Positions 7,974 to 15,671 of a stretch of DNA of 64,000 bases are shown here, piece by piece. Made by a program: the position numbers and the translations under genes. The notes below the pieces were generated by a model. That model saw nothing but the letters and a program-made list of their open reading frames with translations. It was not told where the DNA came from and searched no databases. Origin of the DNA: Symbiodinium kawagutii (Eukaryota > Sar > Dinophyceae > Suessiales > Symbiodiniaceae); assembly GCA_009767595.1 (NCBI GenBank), contig VSDK01020618.1, positions 831,850 to 895,849 on the forward strand, read 5' to 3'. Within the stretch, counting starts at the first letter, position 1. The number at the start of each line of letters is the position of its first letter.

Positions 7974-8816
7974 GAACCCATTGCTTATGCTTGTTGAAGG
8001 ATGAATATTGAACCTACCTTGATTTTCAAAGTTGATATAACTATGTGCCATCAAGGGGTTGGCTTCTTTTAAATCCGATGTTTCAGCGTAGCCATCTAAA
8101 ATTGAAATAACATCATTAGAGTTCCTAAAATCAAGGCGTTTAGGATTTTGTTTTCCTTTTCTTTTCCATTTGATTGTTGGCGTGGCATAAGTTGTGCTTA
8201 CATATTTGTTAGGGTATTGTTCGTTTATCCTATTAATGACAGCCGACGAGAGGGAATGTCCAACTACTCTGTCAATTTCTGGGCTTTCATTTAATTTTGC
8301 CATTGTATCACGGTATTTCTCGGTGTGGTGAGCATTTCTTGTAGGTAATAAAAGTAGGTCATCTATTATGTCTTGTCGTAATGAACCATCTTTACCCCCT
8401 GTGCCTGATATGTATAAAGTGCGTCCGGTTTTATATAAGCCTGACGGCGATGAATAAGCATTCCATAATCCCCTGCGGTCTTCTATCTTTTCTTTGTTTG
8501 CTACATTCTTCTCTTCTTTGTATAGTGTTGTTTGTTGTCTTAAGTGTTCGTTTAAATTCCTGCTAAAATCGTTCATTCTTGCATTCCAGTCTGCATTCTT
8601 TTTTGCGTGGTCTTCTAAAATTGCATCTTTTCCTCGTCTAAACAGTTCTGATATACCAGCCTTACCAAGATTTTTTCCTAATTGTTTTATTTCATCTCTT
8701 GTTAAAACATCTTCTATCCTTTCACCTTGCATTAACCGTCGCACTGCATCTCTACCAAACTGCCTTGCAACTTGACTTAATGCAGTCCTTCCAGCACCTG
8801 CTATAACTCCAATCAT
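7959..8816 (-). CDS. Lipase-like protein (alpha/beta hydrolase, class 3 type)
   Basis: This is a 285-residue protein with a basic, partly hydrophobic N-terminus (MIGVIAGAGRTALSQVARQF), a coiled-coil region near residues 80-115, and a C-terminal hydrolase half. The nucleophile elbow is GHSLS with S188. D235 (SNDVISILD) and H258 (LMAHSY) are in the right order for a Ser-Asp-His triad. The strand before the elbow is short. Lipase or phospholipase genes occur in several PLVs and virophages, where a role in membrane passage during entry has been proposed. Here the role is inferred. The gene is divergent from the minor capsid gene, sharing a 46-base spacer, and lacks an obvious TCTA box of its own. 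Confidence 0.75.
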   Translation of the reverse strand: MIGVIAGAGRTALSQVARQFGRDAVRRLMQGERIEDVLTRDEIKQLGKNLGKAGISELFRRGKDAILEDHAKKNADWNARMNDFSRNLNEHLRQQTTLYKEEKNVANKEKIEDRRGLWNAYSSPSGLYKTGRTLYISGTGGKDGSLRQDIIDDLLLLPTRNAHHTEKYRDTMAKLNESPEIDRVVGHSLSSAVINRINEQYPNKYVSTTYATPTIKWKRKGKQNPKRLDFRNSNDVISILDGYAETSDLKEANPLMAHSYINFENQGRFNIHPSTSISNGFNPNQ

Positions 8817-8843
8817 TTATATTGTTTAATGATAAAATAAATT

Positions 8844-8862
8844 TCTAAAATATTAATATATT
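8844..8862 (+). promoter_or_regulatory. TCTA promoter box, minor capsid gene
   Basis: TCTAAAATATTAATATATT ends just before the ATG at 8863, with the core at -19. Confidence 0.65.
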
Positions 8863-9726
8863 ATGCATAGAACTTTAACATATAAAAAAGTGTTCATTGA
8901 CAGCAACTATAGATTGCCTCAATCAAGGTCATCAGCAGATTTTGTGGTAGAACTGAATGAAACATTTGAGTGTCCTAATGGTTGTAGAATGTTCGTCACG
9001 GAAGTCTCTATTCCAGCAGTCTGGAAGACCTGTGAAATTGGCTTCTTTGAGAGAATGTATTTTATGTTGTATGACGGTAGTAATGTGTTGTTGAGAAATT
9101 CTTTTCTTGATTTAAGCAATAACATTTATTTTGCCGAGCAACTGGCATTTGACATCAATAAAAAACTGAATGATGCTGTGAGAGACTTGAATGCAGGTAA
9201 TGACATATTTGTTTATGCCTACTCATCCGCGACAAGAACCATAGAACTAAAGGTTGCTGATGGCTTGGATTTCAAATTGAAAATACCAACTGACGATGAA
9301 CTCGCAACTTATGTAGGCGGTGCTTGGGATAGGGGAGAAACAGAATATGACAGCACCAATCCACTATCAATAAATTATCTATTGAGCAATTATGTTCCTA
9401 CTTCTGGTTTAGCAACTTGGACAAGTTCATATCTAAATTTAGTTCCGTTTAATTCTGTATTTATTTCTTGCGCTGATTTAAGTGATGGGCACTATTCTGC
9501 ACCAAATGCGTTTAGTGGCTCTATCATTAAAAAAGTAGTTGTGGATAGTCAATTAGGAGGCATCATTCACGATAATTCAGTTCCCCTACATTCAGACTAC
9601 ATTGATGTATCTAACAGAACTATAAAAAGAATGCACTTTAGAATTACTGACCACAGAAACACCGTAATGAACTTGTATAATATCCCTGTCTCTTTCAGTT
9701 TAATCTTTGAACATCCTAATTATTAG
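8863..9726 (+). CDS. mCP: Minor capsid (penton-type) protein
   Basis: The 287-residue protein matches the PLV/virophage minor capsid protein, a single jelly roll that forms the pentamers at capsid vertices. Family-like features are the N-terminal VFIDSNYRLPQSRSSADFVV, the following ELNETFECPNGCRMFVTEVS with IPAVWKT, and a C-terminal jelly-roll end (MHFRITDHRNTVMNLYNIPV). The length is usual for the family. It heads a plus-strand group with the zinc protein and fibre gene, opposite the MCP, and has a good TCTA box. The frame is intact. Confidence rests on the N-terminal motif and the neighbouring MCP and ATPase genes. Confidence 0.85.
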   Translation: MHRTLTYKKVFIDSNYRLPQSRSSADFVVELNETFECPNGCRMFVTEVSIPAVWKTCEIGFFERMYFMLYDGSNVLLRNSFLDLSNNIYFAEQLAFDINKKLNDAVRDLNAGNDIFVYAYSSATRTIELKVADGLDFKLKIPTDDELATYVGGAWDRGETEYDSTNPLSINYLLSNYVPTSGLATWTSSYLNLVPFNSVFISCADLSDGHYSAPNAFSGSIIKKVVVDSQLGGIIHDNSVPLHSDYIDVSNRTIKRMHFRITDHRNTVMNLYNIPVSFSLIFEHPNY

Positions 9727-9757
9727 ACAAAATAAACCCCCAAGAGTAAATATATCC

Positions 9758-9796
9758 TATAATTTTCTTAATCAGGAAAATATTAAGAAAATTATA
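9758..9796. terminator. Hairpin downstream of the minor capsid gene
   Basis: Arms 9758-9772 and 9782-9796 (TATAATTTTCTTAAT / ATTAAGAAAATTATA) form a perfect 15-bp stem with a 9-base loop, 31 bases after the stop codon and 13 bases before the next start. Confidence 0.65.
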
Positions 9797-9809
9797 TCCC
9801 TTTTTATAT

Positions 9810-10349
9810 ATGTCAATATCAGTAGTTGATTTAAATGAAGAAGCAAAGCAAGTAGAAGAACCACCAGAACCAATTGAAGAAGCAACTGAACCAGAGCCAG
9901 TAAATGAAATAATTGAAGAAGCAACACCCAAACCAGTAGAACAACCACAAGAACCACCAGAAGAAGCGCCAAAACCAAAAGCAAAACCGAAAGCAAAACC
10001 AAAAGCAAGTGATTTGGTAAATTGTCCAGACTGCTCACGACAAATGACTTATAAAAATCTTCGTTATAGTCATAAATGCTCACCAGAACCTCCACCAGTA
10101 AAGAAACAAGTTAAACCAAAAGGAAAAGCGCAACCTAAACCAGTCCCAGTTTATGAAGAAGAAGAAGAGCAACAACAGCCGGAACAAGTTAAATTCAAAT
10201 TGGTCAAACCTAATCCCCAGCCGGTAAATCCATTAACTAACATACAGCAACACTATCAACTATTACAAAATGAATACCTAAAACAGAAACAAGAAAAATA
10301 TAATAAGTTATGTTCAAATATGTTTAATACCAAAATCAAAAAAAGATAA
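9810..10349 (+). CDS. Pro/Glu/Lys-rich protein with a single zinc-binding motif (179 aa)
   Basis: The N-terminal 50 residues are acidic and proline-rich with repeated PEP/EEA units. A run of KPKAKPKAKPKA follows (about residues 52-66). A compact putative zinc site, CPDCSRQMTYKNLRYSHKC, lies at about residues 71-89. The rest is Pro/Gln/Lys-rich. The family is not known to me by name, but small proteins with this CxxC-HxC signature occur beside PLV capsid genes. Its KPKAK run recurs at the end of the fibre protein and at the start of the 151-aa zinc protein, which hints at a common partner or nucleic-acid binding. No TCTA box is seen; an AT-rich hairpin lies just upstream. Confidence 0.65.
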   Translation: MSISVVDLNEEAKQVEEPPEPIEEATEPEPVNEIIEEATPKPVEQPQEPPEEAPKPKAKPKAKPKASDLVNCPDCSRQMTYKNLRYSHKCSPEPPPVKKQVKPKGKAQPKPVPVYEEEEEQQQPEQVKFKLVKPNPQPVNPLTNIQQHYQLLQNEYLKQKQEKYNKLCSNMFNTKIKKR

Positions 10350-10365
10350 TCTAAATTATAAATAT
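10350..10365 (+). promoter_or_regulatory. TCTA promoter box, fibre gene
   Basis: TCTAAATTATAAATAT lies directly before the ATG at 10366, with the core at -16. It starts 1 base after the upstream stop codon. Confidence 0.65.
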
Positions 10366-12627
10366 ATGCAACTTGACGGAGGAAATACTATCATAGCAAC
10401 TGAATTTATCAAGTTAGAAATTACAGGTTCATCAAATCTTGCTACAGAAGCCTTTGTTAATGAAGCAGTGGCTGAGGGTGGAGGCGGAGGTGGTGCTGAC
10501 TTAACTAACTACTATAATCAAACACAGGTAGATAATTTGTTGAATGCTAAACTGAATGTTAATAATCCACAGGATATGGCGGGGACACTTAGGATAGGAC
10601 ATATAGCAGGTAATTCTAAAATAATATTGAATGCTGTTGGTAGTGATAAAGATTTTTATGTTAATGGCGATAGTCAGGTTAATGGTAATTTTTTAGCAAC
10701 TTCAATTGACAGTAATAGTTTTGTTCAGTGTAGTAATGTTAATGTGAGCAATGATGTAAAAACAAACATTATTGATAGTTATGGTATTAGCGATATAACA
10801 TTGAAAAGAAATACATTTGATATTTGCTACTTGAAAAGTAGCAGTTTGGAGTTGAACACTGGTATTGATTTAGTAGCACCTGCTCAAGTTCAAGCAAATA
10901 CTTACAACTCTTTTGATAATAGTAGCGTGTTATTTTTAAGGAACGGTGAAGAATTCATTAGATTTAGAAAAACAGAGGATGATATTTCAGTCAGTAAAGA
11001 TATTGAAGGCACTAATTTAAAAGTGAGTGGCGGTATTACAGCAAATGCTATAAGTAGCGATGGCGCTAATGATATTGTTATTACAAGGAATGGAATAGAC
11101 TTATTATCAATAAAAGAAAATGAAGTAGAAATAAATAATAATAAAAATTTTGTATGCCATAATCAAGTTAAATCAAGTATATATAATAGTTATGGTGATG
11201 AAAATACTACATTTAGGCGGTATGGCGATGATTATTTAGTATTTAATAGCAATCCTCTGCCAGTAGCAATCCCATTGGTTCAAGTGCCAGACGGTAAAGG
11301 ATTTGAAGCAGATAAAATATTTATGAATGAAATTAGGAGCAGGTCATTAACTGCTAATATGCGATTTTACGGTGCTAATAGCGCAGGTAATGATAGAGTT
11401 AATTTTTTACAATGGACGAGAGCAAACGAAGATATAACATTTTACAGAGATGTTAATATGGATGCGGGAGCAGTTTTAGCAGGTGATGTTATAACAAGCA
11501 ATGCTATTCACGGTAATGATTGTTTTGCTAATAGATTTAGAGTTAGACACGCAACAGAAGACACTATTTTTGATGGTGCTAATACTTCAGAAGATGGTAG
11601 AATTACATATATGGTTTATAGACATTCATTAGAAGACTTACGAATATTAAGAGATGTATTGATTGATGCCGGTTATAAAATGTCATCTAATGTTTATGAT
11701 AGTGCTGATAATAATGATGTTTATTTAAAAAGAAATAGTATTGATTACATACAGTTAGGAGGGACAGCGTTAAGAACAAGACTTTTAACCGGCTGTCAAT
11801 CCGATATTTATGACAGTTTAGATAATAGCGATGTAAGTTATAGAAGAAATGGTATAGACTTTTTTTATCTAAAAAATGGTAAAGTAGAATTAAATACAAA
11901 TATAGGTTTAGCAACTGATGAAATAGATACTATCGGTGATACTAATTTAGTTGTAAAACAAAATGCGGGAACGATATTAACATATGATAAAGATGATGCT
12001 ACTTATCCTAATGGAATATTTAAATTTGATAAAGATGTAAGTATTAATACTGGTAAATTTATCCAATGTAATACATTGAAAGCACATATATTTGATACTC
12101 ACGATAGTTTAGAACCTAATGATGTTTCCTTTAGATACAATGGTTCTACTTATATGTTTTATGACCAGTCGCTTTCAAATTTTCAAGTTAGAACAGATAT
12201 TGTAAGCAATCAAGATATTACTTGTGTTGCTTTAACTGAAACATCTGATAAAAGATTAAAAGAAGATATTAATGACTTTAATTGTAATTGTAGTGAAATA
12301 GTGAAAAAAATAAATGTTAAAAAATACAAATTCAAAGATGATAAGAAAAAGAAAACCAATATTGGTTTTATAGCGGATGAAGTTTTAGAAAATACACCTG
12401 ATGATATTGAAAATATAGTAGCTACTGGTAAAGATTATTTGAGTATGAATTATGGCCGTATGTGCTGGTTGTTATGGAAAGCACTACAAGAAGAAATAGA
12501 TAAGAGAGAGCATATTGAAAGTAGATTGTTTGAAGTAGAAAATTTTATTAAGGATTACATTAACTCAAAACCAAAACCTAAAGCAAAACCAAAAGCAAAA
12601 TCTAAATCTAATTTAGTGGAATTTTAA
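10366..12627 (+). CDS. Fibre/spike-like protein with C-terminal S74 self-cleaving chaperone
   Basis: This is a 753-residue protein. After a Gly-rich hinge (about residues 38-44) comes a fibre-style segment (NYYNQTQVDNLLNAKLN). A long region of repeated units follows, each with a DS or DG turn, a basic or aromatic strand and an RNGID/RNSID-like step (for example at about residues 140-180, 240-280 and 445-520). This suggests a beta-rich trimeric shaft. The C-terminus is a peptidase S74 / intramolecular chaperone domain: TSDKRLKEDI, with S627 and K632 in the S-x4-K dyad spacing, then NIGFIADEVLENTPD and a coiled coil. In phage fibres this domain trimerises the shaft and then cuts itself off. A KPKAK-rich tail closes the protein. 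Probable role: receptor-binding vertex fibre. Confidence 0.82.
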   Translation: MQLDGGNTIIATEFIKLEITGSSNLATEAFVNEAVAEGGGGGGADLTNYYNQTQVDNLLNAKLNVNNPQDMAGTLRIGHIAGNSKIILNAVGSDKDFYVNGDSQVNGNFLATSIDSNSFVQCSNVNVSNDVKTNIIDSYGISDITLKRNTFDICYLKSSSLELNTGIDLVAPAQVQANTYNSFDNSSVLFLRNGEEFIRFRKTEDDISVSKDIEGTNLKVSGGITANAISSDGANDIVITRNGIDLLSIKENEVEINNNKNFVCHNQVKSSIYNSYGDENTTFRRYGDDYLVFNSNPLPVAIPLVQVPDGKGFEADKIFMNEIRSRSLTANMRFYGANSAGNDRVNFLQWTRANEDITFYRDVNMDAGAVLAGDVITSNAIHGNDCFANRFRVRHATEDTIFDGANTSEDGRITYMVYRHSLEDLRILRDVLIDAGYKMSSNVYDSADNNDVYLKRNSIDYIQLGGTALRTRLLTGCQSDIYDSLDNSDVSYRRNGIDFFYLKNGKVELNTNIGLATDEIDTIGDTNLVVKQNAGTILTYDKDDATYPNGIFKFDKDVSINTGKFIQCNTLKAHIFDTHDSLEPNDVSFRYNGSTYMFYDQSLSNFQVRTDIVSNQDITCVALTETSDKRLKEDINDFNCNCSEIVKKINVKKYKFKDDKKKKTNIGFIADEVLENTPDDIENIVATGKDYLSMNYGRMCWLLWKALQEEIDKREHIESRLFEVENFIKDYINSKPKPKAKPKAKSKSNLVEF

Positions 12628-12642
12628 TATAGAATAAAATAT

Positions 12643-12855
12643 ATGGGCAATAAGACATCAACAGTCAAAAATACCTGTATGGACGAAATCAATAACATCA
12701 ATGAGGATGAATTAGACTTATCTAACATTGATAAATTGCAGATAAAAGCAATAAAGGAAATCAGTAAAAAGGTAAGTGAATTACAAAAAGAAAAGCAAAC
12801 AAAAATGATATATGCTGTTCCTAAGCTGGATTTATGCAACTGGAGTTTATTTTAA
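12643..12855 (+). CDS. Small hypothetical protein, complete copy (70 aa)
   Basis: Not recognised. It is a helical, charged protein (MDEINNINEDELDLSNIDKL, then a Lys/Gln helix) with a conserved-looking hydrophobic end (MIYAVPKLDLCNWSLF). It has its own ATG 15 bases after the fibre gene and is convergent with the ATPase fragment. A second, 5'-truncated copy lies at 13211-13406. The two are identical at protein level up to residue 43 and differ at four of the last residues. Being next to the ATPase in both copies suggests this is the normal gene order. Confidence 0.65.
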   Translation: MGNKTSTVKNTCMDEINNINEDELDLSNIDKLQIKAIKEISKKVSELQKEKQTKMIYAVPKLDLCNWSLF

Positions 12856-12890
12856 TTTAATAATATTATTTCAATATAATATTATTAAAT
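12855..12890. terminator. Hairpin between convergent genes (copy 1)
   Basis: Arms 12855-12869 and 12876-12890 form a perfect 15-bp AT-only stem with a 6-base loop, between the stop codons of the 70-aa gene and the ATPase fragment. Confidence 0.6.
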
Positions 12891-13210
12891 GATTTGTTCT
12901 TGGTTGATATGTATAGCGCGTTCAAACCGTATCATAAAGATTTTATTAACATCAGCCTCTCTTAGTTTTACAAATAGAAAACTGTAAGGCTTATCTTCCG
13001 TAGCCAGTTTGTATATTTCATACACTGTCTTTTTATCCACCAATGCTGACTGCTCTTGGACAAAAGCATCAACTTCTGCCATATTCTTTAACTTAAAGAT
13101 ATACAGTGAAGATGTGTTCAATCTCACTATTGGCGCTAAAGCGTTATATTTCTGTGAAGCGGTTATGACTGATAATCCGAAGTGTCTTGATTTAGTGTAT
13201 AAGCCGTGCA
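12885..13210 (-). pseudogene. Packaging ATPase, C-terminal fragment (duplicated)
   Basis: The frame encodes the last 107 residues of the ATPase, starting at HGLYTKSRHFGLSVITASQK, with no ATG and no Walker motifs. At 13210 it is joined directly to the inside of the 70-aa gene copy. Compared with the intact gene at 13434-14210 there are about two dozen base changes but only one amino-acid change (K for Q in TED-K/Q-PYS). That pattern means both sequences diverged while functional. The fragment itself cannot be a working ATPase. Confidence 0.85.
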
Positions 13211-13406
13211 AACAGTCAAAAATACCTGTATGGACGAAATCAATAACATCAATGAGGATGAATTAGACTTATCTAACATTGATAAATTGCAGATAAAAGC
13301 AATAAAGGAAATCAGTAAAAAGATAAGTGAATTACAAAAAGAAAAGCAAACAAAAATGATATATGCAATTCCGAAGGTGGATTTATGCAATATGAGCCTG
13401 TTTTAA
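13211..13406 (+). pseudogene. Small 70-aa gene, 5'-truncated second copy
   Basis: The frame matches the gene at 12643-12855 from its sixth or seventh codon (TVKNTCMDEINN) to the end, but lacks the first codons and the promoter. An internal ATG could still give a shorter product starting at MDEINN. The first ~110 bases are identical to copy 1, while the 3' end differs at many sites (AIPKVDLCNMSLF against AVPKLDLCNWSLF). Confidence 0.7.
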
Positions 13407-13439
13407 TTTAATGATATTATAACAAAAATATCATTAAAT
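13406..13439. terminator. Hairpin between convergent genes (copy 2)
   Basis: Arms 13406-13418 and 13427-13439 (ATTTAATGATATT / AATATCATTAAAT) are perfect. The loop and several stem bases differ from copy 1, yet pairing is kept in both, which is compensatory change. Confidence 0.65.
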
Positions 13440-14210
13440 GATTTGTTCTTGGTTGATATGTATAGCGCGTTCAAAGCGAATCATAAAAATTTTATTAACA
13501 TCGGCCTCTCTTAGTTTTACAAATAGAAAACTATAAGGCTGGTCTTCGGTGGCTAATTTGTATATTTCATACACTGTTTTTTTATCCACTAATGCGGATT
13601 GTTCTTGGACAAAAGCATCAACTTCTGCCATATTCTTTAACTTGAAGATATACAGTGAAGATGTGTTCAATCTCACTATTGGCGCTAAAGCGTTATACTT
13701 CTGGCTGGCTGTGATGACTGATAATCCGAAGTGTCTTGATTTAGTGTATAAGCCGTGTAAAATTTTACTGTATCTCATAAATGTTTTATCTTCGGCAAAG
13801 TCATCAATAATCAATAAGCAACTAAATAATTTGGTCATTTTGTTCTTCTTCTGGTATTCTATCACCTTGTGTTGTGTGTCTATTATGTGTTCTAATGCTT
13901 CGGGGTTGTATTCATCATATAGGTATTGTTCCTTCTTATTATCTACTTTCAATTCTTTCTCAATGTATTTTATGATTTCCTTGTATGCTTCGTCTATGTG
14001 TGCTGTTGGACTTACAATGTATATTCTCTCAAAGCATCCACGGTATATCTTCAACACCAGATTTTGGATTAGAATACCCTTCCCACCTTGACTGGCGCTG
14101 ACAATAATGCTCCGGAACGGCAGTTTGTCGGCTTGCGGGTATGGGGATTGTTTGAATTCATACTGTTTTACATTTATGGGTTCAATCTTTGGAACATCAA
14201 GATTTGGCAT
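13434..14210 (-). CDS. Genome-packaging ATPase (A32 / FtsK-HerA type)
   Basis: The 258-residue ATPase would pump viral DNA into the capsid. The Walker A region is IIVSASQGGKGILIQN, with K44; the residue after the lysine is Gly instead of the usual Ser/Thr. Walker B is LFSCLLIIDDFAED (D136, D137). A sensor-like stretch, LSVITASQKYNALAP, follows at about residues 163-177, with a conserved RLN next. Size and order fit the A32-like ATPases of PLVs, virophages and Polintons. The start at 14210 is followed by a proline-rich N-terminus. There is no TCTA box, only AT-rich sequence. The gene is convergent with the truncated 70-aa gene. Confidence 0.85.
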   Translation of the reverse strand: MPNLDVPKIEPINVKQYEFKQSPYPQADKLPFRSIIVSASQGGKGILIQNLVLKIYRGCFERIYIVSPTAHIDEAYKEIIKYIEKELKVDNKKEQYLYDEYNPEALEHIIDTQHKVIEYQKKNKMTKLFSCLLIIDDFAEDKTFMRYSKILHGLYTKSRHFGLSVITASQKYNALAPIVRLNTSSLYIFKLKNMAEVDAFVQEQSALVDKKTVYEIYKLATEDQPYSFLFVKLREADVNKIFMIRFERAIHINQEQII

Positions 14211-14540
14211 TATAATATATTTAAGAAAATAAATATAAATTAATGTATTGAAGGAAACCTTTTTTTTGTTGAATGGGGTCGCAGAAAAATGGGACAGTTA
14301 GCTTCAATCCCCATAAGCGGTGAATTCGTTTTGTTGTAGCAGTTGCAGCGTAGCAATAGAAGATGAACAGATTACAGAACACTCTTGTCTTTTGGTTTGG
14401 GGATGCCGCTTGATTTCTGCCAGTTGCACAGATGAATTCGTTTTGTTGCTGACACCTCGCCAGAGGCTCGCAAGCTTCGCGACATCTAAAATTTTCTCCC
14501 CTAAGTTGAAGCATATATCGTACCCCAAAAACAAATAAAA
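14211..14540. other. Intergenic region with short repeats
   Basis: No gene is recognised. The 15-base sequence GAATTCGTTTTGTTG occurs twice (14322-14336 and 14434-14448). A GC-rich palindrome-like patch at 14461-14483 (GAGGCTCGCAAGCTTCGCG) resembles the GC-rich patch inside the RS-rich gene at about 3620-3645 read on the minus strand. Confidence 0.5.
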
Positions 14541-14578
14541 AAATGATTAGATTGTAAAAAAATATTATCTAATCATTT
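14541..14578. repeat. Hairpin upstream of the 68-aa gene
   Basis: Arms 14541-14552 and 14567-14578 (AAATGATTAGAT / ATCTAATCATTT) are perfect. The right arm contains the TCTA box of the following gene. Confidence 0.5.
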
Positions 14579-14581
14579 GTA
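14568..14581 (+). promoter_or_regulatory. TCTA promoter box, 68-aa gene
   Basis: TCTAATCATTTGTA lies directly before the ATG at 14582, with the core at -14. Confidence 0.5.
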
Positions 14582-14788
14582 ATGGATATTAACGACAATG
14601 ACATTTATTTTAACACTATTGAAGTTGTTGAGGATATAGTTGAAGATGATAGTAAATTCCCAGTTATAAAAAACAATAGGGTCAAAAATTGTTGCTTACT
14701 ATCGCTAGAATTAATCAAAACATTTTTTATTAATTTAAGATATAATAAAAAGAATGCCACCGAAGCCAAAACCAAAAAGCAAAACTAA
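14582..14788 (+). CDS. Small acidic hypothetical protein (68 aa)
   Basis: Not recognised. The first half is very acidic (MDINDNDIYFNTIEVVEDIV, then EDDSK); the second half is basic with a hydrophobic stretch (CCLLSLELIKTFFINL). It overlaps the start of the next gene by 35 bases. The TCTA box at the right distance from its ATG is the main reason to accept it as a gene. Confidence 0.45.
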   Translation: MDINDNDIYFNTIEVVEDIVEDDSKFPVIKNNRVKNCCLLSLELIKTFFINLRYNKKNATEAKTKKQN

Positions 14789-15209
14789 ATTCAAGAAGCA
14801 ACCAATCCCTGAAGACTATGAGTTGAGCGATGATGAGCCGGCCACAGTCAATCTGAATGAAGAAAGCAAACTGTCAAGCAAGTTTATCACCTTTGATTGT
14901 CCCTTATGCCACGGCAAATTGCAGTTAAGAAATGAAATAGAAATCAACCCAAAAGGGATAAAATGCAGTTGCAATCCCTGCTCATTCAAAATGACTAAAA
15001 ATGATAAAACAATGAATGTCTCGCGGGATGACAACGGCGACATCAAATTAGACAGTCAAGACCACAGCATCTCCTTCAGTTGGAATCGCCAAATCACACC
15101 AGAAGACCAAAAGGTAGAAAGCACTAACAAGATGATAAGTGATGTTATGAGTGCAACTCCAAGGAGTAGCAGTAGCAAAAAGCAAATGAGTATAACTGAT
15201 ATGGATTAA
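14754..15209 (+). CDS. Zinc-ribbon hypothetical protein (151 aa)
   Basis: The protein starts with a basic Pro/Lys run (MPPKPKPKSKTKFKK), then an acidic linker. A four-cysteine zinc-ribbon-like module follows at about residues 50-77 (FDCPLCHGKLQLRN ... IKCSCNPCSFKMTKND). The tail is Ser-rich. Zinc ribbons of this kind are found in transcription and nucleic-acid binding proteins, so a regulatory role is possible. The family is not identified. It overlaps the preceding small gene and has no TCTA box of its own. Confidence 0.6.
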   Translation: MPPKPKPKSKTKFKKQPIPEDYELSDDEPATVNLNEESKLSSKFITFDCPLCHGKLQLRNEIEINPKGIKCSCNPCSFKMTKNDKTMNVSRDDNGDIKLDSQDHSISFSWNRQITPEDQKVESTNKMISDVMSATPRSSSSKKQMSITDMD

Positions 15210-15301
15210 AAAATAGTTTCCCAATAAATGTTCTAAAGAGATGATTATGATGCGTTCAACTTAAAATAAAAGGTTTACGTTTATTTTCTGGGGTATTATA
15301 T

Positions 15302-15631
15302 ATGACAAAATTTGAAGAAATGGTTGATGAACTCCCCAAAGAAACCAAGAAGGGACTAAAGAACAGCAAAACCATTGGGGATGTTGCAGATGAAGTTGTT
15401 AGAAATTTTAATTATTTCCAACTGAAAATCCAAGATTTAGAAGATAGGCTTAAAAAGTTGGAGTGGAAGCCCAAGACCACTAAACCGGCTGATGAAAATG
15501 ATAGTGCATACAAAAATAAAAGAAACATTTATCTTGGCAAACTAAATGATAAACTAATCAAAGAACCCAAGCAATCAACACTGGATTATTACAAAGTAAA
15601 ATTTGATGAGAAGGAAGGTATTTATTACTAA
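15302..15631 (+). CDS. Hypothetical helical protein (109 aa)
   Basis: Not recognised. It has a charged helical N-terminus with a coiled-coil segment (FQLKIQDLEDRLKKLEWKPK, about residues 38-57) and a basic C-terminal half ending in YYKVKFDEKEGIYY. It is the last gene of the compact viral block. A near-palindrome of 18 bases follows the stop codon at once, as with other viral genes. No TCTA box is seen near the start. Confidence 0.6.
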   Translation: MTKFEEMVDELPKETKKGLKNSKTIGDVADEVVRNFNYFQLKIQDLEDRLKKLEWKPKTTKPADENDSAYKNKRNIYLGKLNDKLIKEPKQSTLDYYKVKFDEKEGIYY

Positions 15632-15671
15632 GTTAATGGTTGTAATAATGCCTATTATTAGAACCATCAAC
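15632..15671. terminator. Hairpin directly after the 109-aa gene
   Basis: Arms 15632-15649 and 15654-15671 pair at 16 of 18 positions around a 4-base loop (GCCT), starting on the base after the stop codon. Confidence 0.6.

Noticed and set aside
9772-10095. Minus-strand Leu/Val-rich 107-aa frame
   Set aside because: Antisense of the Pro/Glu/Lys-rich gene; hydrophobicity is a by-product of the codons.
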